A stretch of 64,000 nucleotides of DNA. It comes from Arabidopsis thaliana (lineage: Eukaryota; Streptophyta; Magnoliopsida; Brassicales; Brassicaceae). The position numbers and the translations under genes are program-made. Positions 55,601-64,000 of the stretch are shown here, one piece after another; within the stretch, counting starts at the first letter, position 1; each line of letters begins with the position of its first letter. The stretch covers positions 10,665,001-10,729,000 of the forward strand of contig NC_003075.7 of the NCBI RefSeq assembly GCF_000001735.4, given 5' to 3'. The notes beneath the pieces were generated by a model that did no database searches, was not told the origin of the DNA, and saw only the letters and a program-made list of their open reading frames with translations.

Positions 55601-58600
55601 AAAACTAACTATTTAAACCTCGAAAAGGGTTAATAGTTGAGAATAAAAGGAAAAACTGATAGATTAGGGACAAAAATCGATGACTATGCAATAAAAAGAA
55701 AGGTTGGACAACGAAGTTGATAAATAAAAAATGGTTACAAAATGAAGGAGTACTTGTCATTAAGAAAATCGAATTAGGTTAGATTTATTGTCATTACTCA
55801 TTATCATGATTATCATCATCGCCACCACCTATCTAAAATCGAATCATGTAAATGCACTCCACATTTCTTTTTTTTCCCCACCAATCCCGCCGATTAAGTT
55901 TTGACCACGACATCGATCAGATCTAATCACACTCACTCCATCAAATATCTTTGATTACTTTATATATTTCATATAAAACAAAAGATAAATTAGTAAGTAT
56001 TCTATGATTAACATTGTCATGATTTGGACAAACATCGACTACCGTGCTAATCTTTGAACTCAATATGCCTTAAATTTATGTCCAACGGTGCATTATAACT
56101 TGGTTTACATTACAATAATAGTATCGTGATTAGCTGACCGCTTTAAATTTTGAGTGATTAATTATTACAAGAATAACCGGCCACGCTAATTACATATAGG
56201 TTCTGTATAAAACTTACGCGTGTATACATGAGTTTTCTAAGTCGTAACTCGAAAGATATCTCTTCAAATATATATTTTTTGTTGAAGTCTTCAAATATAT
56301 AGTTGAACATGAATAATAATGTTTGTCTATATCTATTTTTCATCTTAATAAAAATATGTAACTTTAGAGACGATTTTGAGAAATTACAAATAATACAGTA
56401 CTATTTTAGGGTTACTTTTCAAATATATCATTTTGTTTCCACATATACAATTTTTAGTCTGTCTAGCGTGATATCTTTTTTTTTAAAAATAGCGTATGTG
56501 CTAACTTAAAAAAATAAAATTCCATGGGCATATCAATTTAAGAAAAAACTTTACATTTATGCATATAAACTATACATTTATGTTATAAACTAAAATTTAC
56601 AAAGAAAACAGTTTTCAATTAAAATCACTATGCTCAGTTATATCTTTGTAAACTTCTGGTGAGTATATATGTTTTAATTAGTGTAATGTCATTACAAGTA
56701 AAAGAGTAAACAATAATGTCTCATAAAATGGAACTTTAAATCTACCATTACGATGTGAACTGCATTTCGCCTCAATTATAATATCATATTTTCGCATTTA
56801 TCTCATATATAGTAATGCTATACATTTTTGTTTAAATATTAATTTGAGATTCAATTCTAACACGCCAGACTATACCTACATAGTCTATTTTCCTTTGAAC
56901 TAGTGTCTATATAAATCATCTATCATGCTTTCGTAAGAAGGGTTCCATTTCCTAATATAATGCTCTATTATTAAGAAGACCATATGTTAAAGTATGAGCA
57001 GAAGGGAAATAAAAGATACCAACATATTTAAACTATATACAATTATAGCTAGTCAATACATGATTATATGTGAATGTGACTATACAATATACACATGTCC
57101 CATATATAGCCATTAATATCACGAGATTTGTCAACAATAATAATAATGCTCAACCACAAATGTCATAGGAGGGGGTCCAAATAAAATTTCAATAATGTCT
57201 TTTTTTCTAAAGTTGAGTACGTTTGATATGACAAAAAATTTTGGGCTTTTATTTATCTGTGTACTATTAAATTAAAATGTGAATATATATAAGGACAAAA
57301 TTGATTAGACGTTTTACGAGGGTCTTCTGTTTATTTTTGGCTTTTGATTGTTTCTATCACTTTTGTGGACCAATTCATGTTTTCTTATAAACTAATAAAG
57401 GATAAATATTCGAACAATCAAACTACTTTTATTTAGGCCATGAGAGTTATAATTGTATTAGTCTAAACAAATTAGAATTCTTTTACTTAAGAAATTTGTA
57501 GCCACAATCAACATAGTTTCTTTTGTAACATCTCTACTAGAACAATAATATTGACATTTTACATATGATTTGAGAAAAAAAAATGAAGTAGAACAACTAA
57601 AAAGAAACTATCTAGCTAATCAAACAGGGGACACGCACACGATATATTAGCCGTAGGCGACCCAACTGAGCTAATGCTAATGGCTCCCACCACACTAATA
57701 GATCAGTCCCAACCAAAAACCTATGTGGTGTTTGGAATTAGAGGGGCTATTAAAATTTTAGTTATACCCGAAAAGGAATAAAAAATGCGTCAATATCTTT
57801 AAGCAGCCCCAAGATTCTAATCTTAGGCGGCTATGATGACTAAAAAAACCAATCAAAGGAAATGTGATTTGGATAATTTTTAGTTAAATGTCAATATCAG
57901 TCCCAACCGATACGTTGATGAGACTATTACTATATCATTCCTCGATATGCATGCATACATTCAAGTTACAGCAAATTGTCTCGTTACTAAAATATTCATT
58001 ATTTACTCTTTAAGTTATGAAATGATTGAAAAATATTCATTTTTATATCTAAATAAGTAGTATATATATAAAAGTAGTAAATTAATAATGTTTTTTTTTA
58101 ATCAAAATTCAAGTATGCCACCTAGTACAACAAAAACTATACTCCTGTATATTTGTAACAACAATTCATACAGTCAAAATTTCATTTGTTAAAAACATGA
58201 GATATAATTAATAAAATACAATTTCTTGATTTCTAGCTATGGAAACTAATATTCTCCCTTGAGTTGGATTAACCGCATGACACATTTATAGATCCAATAC
58301 GGTAGTATGCGTTGTCAATCTAACTATTGACAGTTTACGCTCTTGCTCATTAAAACCAAATAGACTATCGTAGATTTTGTCTAAGAGTTGCACAAAATGT
58401 CTTCTATCCTTTCTTTTCACAAGGATTGCATATGTTTGACTTTCTTCCTCGTAACATCAACGCCTACTTCGTAAATTTTTATTTTATTTTGTCTCGATAA
58501 ATAATAAATTCATATTTCATGACAATTGTTAGATCCTCAGAAATCTGAAATACCAGTATGCTAGAAATGCCACATATTTGTAACTTCTTTTAGATTCAAC

Positions 58601-60228
58601 TTGTTGTATTTCAGCTTTTGCTTCTTAGTAAAATTAATTTCGGTGGTTTATTTTTGAAAAATCACACATACGACATCATTTGATACAAGTGTAAAAACTG
58701 TTTAGTACAATTTTTCAATTCCTTGAAAGCTAAAAGGGTTTCATATTCTAAAACGCATAACAAATACGATACATATTCAAATGCACGTAGATGTATATAC
58801 CGAGATACATGTGGTTTAACCTGCTCAATGGTGAAAAATCCAACTCTACAAACGTTAACACCATAATTAATTGTTTTCATAGTCTAAACGCAACTAATTT
58901 CCTGTAAAAAGTATCAGTACCAACATGGCCTATATCAAGTACACAAAAACATCATTAACTGTTATTCCAATTTCATTGAGCATTGAGTTGTATCAGCATC
59001 ATCCATGTTGGTTCATGTGGGTCATTCACGAGACCAATGGATGGTGACAGAAAACATGCATTTTCAATTAGCAGGTGAGTTAATAAATGAACTAATACCA
59101 CTTTTATTATTATAAGCTTAATGAGTGTATTTGGATATTTTTTGTTTTAGTTAAAGTAAACATACATAATGATGACAAAAAACAAACGATATTTTATTTT
59201 GTCAACATTTCCTATACGATGCATAGACATGATCAATGCAGTGAGATATTTTGTCAACTAATCATATCAATGCTCAATGAAATCAAAATGGATATTTTGA
59301 CGGTTCACGGTTTGATTGGTCTAACACACCGGTCCGACAAGGCTTTGGAAACCATTTTTTATATCCATCTGATTACCAAGAAAATATACTGTATAAGATA
59401 AACACAATCAATCAATAGTATATAAGACCATTCTCTAAACACTATCTTTAATTATAATGTGAGTGGATCACTCGTATCTCGGATTTCAGCCCAATTTGTT
59501 TTAACATGATAGGCTTGTTAAACGAGAGGCTGGCTCATCCATCGAATTCCTTTGACATGATCCAAAGTTACTCTTATCGCAAATAGATTAGACTACGGTT
59601 CAAGCCATAACACTTAAATCCACACTTCATAGTCTCTTGACCAAACAACACACTTATGCACACTATCTTTTTAAATAAAACAACCGTAATTTGGGTCGAT
59701 ACATATAGGGTTCCTTATGTAAGCCCAAAATGTAAATTGGCTTTAATCAGCCATTAAATGGGCCAACAAGGCCTTTAAATCAAAACAGTATAACGACAAA
59801 AACGTACTTGGACGTCAAAAACAGATAGACACGTGGCAGTTTATTGTTGATAGACAAAAATCGTGAAGCCGCTTCTTGGAATGGAGATTCTTCACTTTGG
59901 TGGACTAGAGACTCTTTGAGGTCTCAAGTTAACTCTTTAAAGTTTAAACCTTTTGACTTAATTCAAAGCCGTACAACTTTTTTTGTTCGCCGCCGCGTCG
60001 CCGGAAAATCATCACCGTTAGTCTTCTTCTCTTCCTTGGTTTATCTTTTTGCTGCTAAAATCAAATTTAGGGTTTAATCACTTCACTGTTGTAACAATTA
60101 CTGATTCTTACTCAAATTGATTCGTTGAGGCATTGTCTTTTCGAATTTGATAGTTTTAACTGAATCTTCTTGTATTAGCTTCAAGCTTATATACTATGTG
60201 AATTTGGTAGCAGGTATATGCGATAAAC
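49636..60228. other. 10.6-kb gene-poor AT-rich region
   Basis: No protein or RNA gene could be supported in this stretch. 49636-51000 includes the BOI promoter, with a G-box CACGTG at 50865-50870. A non-autonomous hAT-like element occupies about 51405-52045. 52050-59800 is AT-rich with frequent homopolymer runs; its short open frames lack codon bias or known motifs. 59820-60228 is the promoter and leader of AK-HSDH II, with a likely leader intron ending near 60213 (GTAGCAG). Confidence 0.6.
51405..52045. mobile_element. Non-autonomous hAT-like element with CAAGTAACTCG-rich core
   Basis: The left end TAGGGCTAGACATAAGTACT and the right end AGTACTAGCCTTGCGCCC then ACCCCTA read as imperfect inverted termini of TAGGGGTGGGCG type, common for plant hAT MITEs. 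The core is built from short motifs (AAGTAACTCG, CAAGTAGCAAGTAA, TACTCGT) in both orientations. No transposase frame is present. The expected 8-bp target duplication is not clear (TATTTATT on the left, ATACTTAC on the right), so the ends may be off by a few bases. Confidence 0.6.
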
Positions 60229-63200
60229 ATGGCGACTCTGAAGCCGTCATTTACTGTTTCTCCGCCGAATAGTAATCCGATTAGATTTGGAAGTTTTCCG
60301 CCGCAATGCTTTCTCCGTGTTCCGAAACCGCGGCGACTTATATTGCCTAGGTTTCGGAAGACGACTGGTGGTGGCGGCGGCTTGATTCGATGTGAGCTTC
60401 CAGATTTTCATCTATCAGCAACAGCAACTACTGGTTAGTTTTTTGTTTTATCTTGATATATGAGTTTTTTTGGAATTGTAGTCATAATGTATTGCTCAAT
60501 TTGGTTACAGTATCAGGTGTATCGACGGTGAATTTAGTGGATCAAGTTCAGATTCCTAAAGGTGAAATGTGGAGTGTTCACAAGTTTGGTGGGACTTGTG
60601 TGGGAAACTCTCAGAGGATCAGAAATGTAGCAGAGGTTATAATCAATGATAATTCCGAAAGAAAACTTGTGGTTGTCTCGGCGATGTCGAAGGTTACGGA
60701 CATGATGTATGACTTAATCCGCAAGGCACAATCACGAGATGATTCTTATTTATCCGCGTTGGAAGCTGTCTTGGAAAAGCATCGTTTAACAGCTCGTGAC
60801 CTTCTCGATGGAGATGATCTCGCTAGTTTCTTGTCACATTTGCATAATGATATTAGTAATCTTAAAGCAATGCTTCGTGCTATATACATAGGTAGTGTGA
60901 TAGTAATCTTATTTACTTTTACTTTGAGATTTCAGAGGAAGGAACTGACATCTTTCATTTGCAGCTGGCCATGCATCAGAGTCGTTTTCAGATTTTGTTG
61001 CAGGACATGGGGAGCTTTGGTCTGCTCAGATGCTATCATATGTTGTCAGAAAGGTTTGAATTATGAGTTATGATAATTACATGTGAAGTTATTGAGGTTG
61101 TATGCTTTTATCATCTCTCTTTTCTTTTTACTGTAGACTGGGCTTGAGTGCAAGTGGATGGATACTAGAGACGTGCTCATTGTTAATCCCACCAGCTCTA
61201 ATCAGGTTGATCCTGATTTTGGTGAATCTGAGAAGAGACTCGATAAATGGTTCTCCTTAAATCCGTCGAAAATTATTATTGCGACTGGGTTTATTGCTAG
61301 CACTCCGCAAAATATTCCAACAACTTTGAAAAGAGATGGGAGTGATTTCTCAGCAGCTATTATGGGTGCTTTATTGAGAGCTCGTCAAGTAACCATTTGG
61401 ACAGATGTTGATGGTGTATACAGTGCGGATCCTCGTAAAGGTATGTCCTGTTTTTTTTTTCTTTGCCTGTAAACCGTTTTACAAATAACTAGAAGTTTTG
61501 CTGCAGTTAATGAGGCAGTGATACTCCAGACACTTTCTTATCAAGAGGCCTGGGAAATGGTAAACTTTGCGTTCCTGTTATCCTAAATTCAGGAGGCCAA
61601 GTACAAACTTCTGATCAAAACTCTTAACTTCATGCAGTCTTATTTTGGAGCAAATGTGTTACATCCTCGCACCATCATTCCTGTGATGCGATATAATATT
61701 CCGATTGTGATTAGAAATATTTTCAATCTCTCTGCACCGGGAACAATAATCTGTCAACCTCCTGAAGATGATTATGACCTTAAACTGACAACTCCTGTCA
61801 AAGGGTTTGCAACTATTGACAATTTGGCCCTCATAAATGTTGAAGGGTAAGCTACTTTCTCCGTTGATGTGCGAGTGTTATTTCCATTCTTTTAAATAAC
61901 AAGCTGCATTCATACCTATCCTATTGACTGCTCTCTTCCAATTCATTCTGATAGTACTGGAATGGCTGGTGTACCCGGTACTGCAAGTGACATTTTTGGC
62001 TGTGTAAAAGATGTTGGAGCTAATGTGATTATGATATCACAGGTGCCTTAGTTTCTAACTTTACCTTAGTATTATAGCAAATTTTTTCATTATAGAGGCA
62101 GAGTCTTATGTCATGGATATATTCATTGTTCAGGCTAGCAGTGAGCATTCTGTGTGCTTTGCTGTGCCTGAGAAGGAAGTAAACGCAGTCTCTGAGGCAT
62201 TGCGGTCGAGATTTAGTGAAGCTTTACAAGCGGGACGTCTTTCTCAGGTCTCTCTCTCTCTGATTCTGTTTTACCTAGGACAGGTCTTCCCTGCATAATC
62301 TAATTCAGCATATATTTGATAAATTTTTCTGGGCCAGTTCACTATTTTGAACAATAGTATATTTTATTTTCTCAGATTGAGGTGATACCAAACTGTAGCA
62401 TCTTAGCTGCAGTCGGCCAGAAAATGGCTAGTACACCTGGAGTTAGTTGTACACTTTTCAGTGCTTTGGCGAAGGTGATTATTACTTAAATACTGTAACC
62501 AGCATGATGAGGGATCATCCATCTCATATACTATCGTTTGCTTGATTGCTCCCTTGTAATTGCTTGTTTTTGTATCTCGCTTGTAGGCTAATATTAATGT
62601 CCGAGCTATATCTCAAGGTTGTTCTGAGTACAATGTTACTGTCGTTATTAAACGTGAAGATAGCGTTAAGGCGTTAAGAGCTGTACACTCGAGGTTTTTC
62701 TTGTCAAGAACAACATTAGCAATGGGAATCGTAGGACCGGGCTTGATTGGTGCAACATTACTTGACCAGCTGCGGGATCAGGTGAACTTCATAATGTTGT
62801 TGAGTCTTTTCAAAATGCTACATTACCTTCTTTCTGGCTCTATTGGTCCTTTACGAAGCTGATTAGGCATTTAATTATGTTTTTCAGGCTGCTGTTCTCA
62901 AACAAGAATTTAACATTGATCTGCGTGTTTTGGGAATCACTGGTTCAAAGAAGATGTTATTGAGTGACATGTAAGAATGACTAATTCTGTACATTTCTTG
63001 ATTCTGTCGCGGCTGTAGTATTTTATCTGAAAGACATTCTTATTCATTCTGACATTTTCTTCTATATCCGCAGATAATTTTCTCTGTTTTAACACCACAT
63101 GTGTACCTACGTTTTTTATTGCAGTGGTATTGATTTGTCGAGATGGAGAGAACTTCTAAACGAGAAGGGAACAGAGGCGGATTTGGATAAATTCACTCAA

Positions 63201-64000
63201 CAAGTGCATGGAAATCATTTTATCCCCAACTCTGTAGTGGTTGATTGTACAGCAGACTCTGCTATTGCAAGCCGTTACTATGATTGGTTACGAAAGGGAA
63301 TTCATGTCATTACCCCAAATAAAAAGGCTAACTCAGGTCCCCTCGATCAGGTAATATATTCTTCTCATCAAGTATACTTCTTATGAAACTCTGTTAAAGA
63401 AACTCAATAGGAAATGTTCCTGTCCTGTGTTGGTTTCTTACTCCACTGATGTTTCTCTGTTTGTGTGCTCAGTACTTGAAACTGAGAGATCTTCAAAGGA
63501 AATCCTACACTCATTACTTCTACGAAGCCACTGTTGGAGCTGGTCTTCCAATTATCAGCACTTTACGTGGTCTCCTTGAGACAGGAGATAAGATACTACG
63601 CATAGAGGGCATTTGCAGGTCTGTTAATTAACAGATCCACCACAGTTTGACTCTGAGTTCTTTTCTGATGATTTCTCTTTTGGATTTTGTTTTTTTGTTC
63701 TTTCCTCCAGTGGAACTTTGAGTTATCTATTCAACAATTTTGTTGGAGATCGAAGTTTCAGCGAGGTTGTCACTGAAGCAAAGAACGCAGGTTTCACTGA
63801 GCCTGATCCAAGAGATGATTTATCTGGAACTGATGTTGCAAGGAAGGTACGTTAACTCTTCTATCTATCAAACTAACCTAGTAAAGTTCTGAAACTGATG
63901 ATAGTCTCTCTCATTGAGCCAAAACCCTTCTGTTTGTGCAGGTGATTATCCTCGCTCGAGAATCTGGACTGAAATTGGACCTCGCTGATCTCCCCATTAG
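60229..64000 (+). CDS. AK-HSDH2: AK-HSDH II, bifunctional aspartate kinase-homoserine dehydrogenase (truncated by window)
   Basis: Fifteen exons are visible: 60229-60433, 60511-60891, 60965-61053, 61137-61440, 61507-61559, 61638-61846, 61955-62042, 62134-62247, 62376-62474, 62587-62781, 62888-62970, 63125-63350, 63473-63618, 63711-63846, and 63942 to the window edge. They give 795 aa of an expected total near 916 (At4g19710). The enzyme phosphorylates aspartate and later reduces aspartate semialdehyde, feeding Lys, Thr, Met and Ile synthesis in plastids, with feedback by threonine. Residues 1 to about 85 are a chloroplast transit peptide (Ser/Pro/Arg-rich). The kinase begins with VHKFGGTCV at 91-99. 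Two ACT domains lie about 400-555 (GTGMAGVPGTASDIF and ANINVRAISQGCSEYNVT regions). The dehydrogenase NAD(P) loop is GIVGPGLIG at 561-569, with CTADSAIASRYYDW and TPNKKANSGP downstream. The start is the first ATG after the leader acceptor. No defects are seen in the visible part. Confidence 0.96.

Noticed and set aside
1-64000. CRISPR arrays, bacterial operons, integrases or virus-like elements
   Set aside because: None seen; regularly spaced repeats here are coding minisatellites or AT-rich tandem repeats, and all recognised genes are plant nuclear genes.

Overview
The window is plant nuclear DNA: AT-rich intergenic sequence, genes with many short GT-AG introns, telo-boxes near the 5' ends of housekeeping genes, and plant-only families. 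Gene content, order and reconstructed protein lengths match, from memory, Arabidopsis thaliana chromosome 4 around At4g19570 to At4g19710. Locus names are recalled, not looked up. Exon borders were read from splice sites, and spliced lengths checked by codon arithmetic.

Left (1-7.3 kb): a tandem cluster of plant J-domain (DnaJ) proteins with FWTxC zinc ribbons. Copy 1 is intact (516-2192). Copy 2 (3367-4452) is interrupted by a young inverted duplication of its own zinc-ribbon exon. A decayed fragment follows (about 4870-5340), then copy 3 (6166-7290). Copies 1 and 2 also share promoter, leader and a 14-codon uORF.

8.6-16.6 kb: two nuclear housekeeping genes on the + strand, cyclin T (CYCT1;4, P-TEFb) and a five-RRM MRD1/RBM19-type ribosome-biogenesis protein whose ATG is split by its first intron.

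17.2-21.7 kb (- strand): a small unknown gene with an apparent frameshift, then a 131-aa HSF-like winged-helix gene with two decayed or partial tandem copies.

22.4-30.2 kb: RABF2b/ARA7 (endosomal Rab5 GTPase, -), a TLC-domain membrane protein (-) and a single-exon mTERF-family protein (+).

31.3-36.4 kb (- strand): NPR4, a salicylic-acid receptor and co-repressor, with an in-frame 81-nt intron; then an RBR (RING-IBR-RING) E3 ligase with an N-terminal RNase H-like domain.

38.4-48 kb: tandem iron transporters IRT2 and IRT1 (+), a scrambled relic of a third IRT copy, a direct duplication of intergenic DNA, and two striking hairpins (40.5 and 44.6 kb) that could be foldback elements or young small-RNA loci.

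48.6-64 kb: BOI-type RING E3 ligase (-), about 10.6 kb of gene-poor AT-rich DNA carrying one hAT-like non-autonomous element with an AAGTA-rich core, and the first 15 exons of the bifunctional aspartate kinase-homoserine dehydrogenase (AK-HSDH II), cut off by the window edge.

The genes do not form one pathway. The shared theme is local duplication followed by decay: DnaJ, HSF-like, IRT and several intergenic blocks. No virus-like element was recognised.
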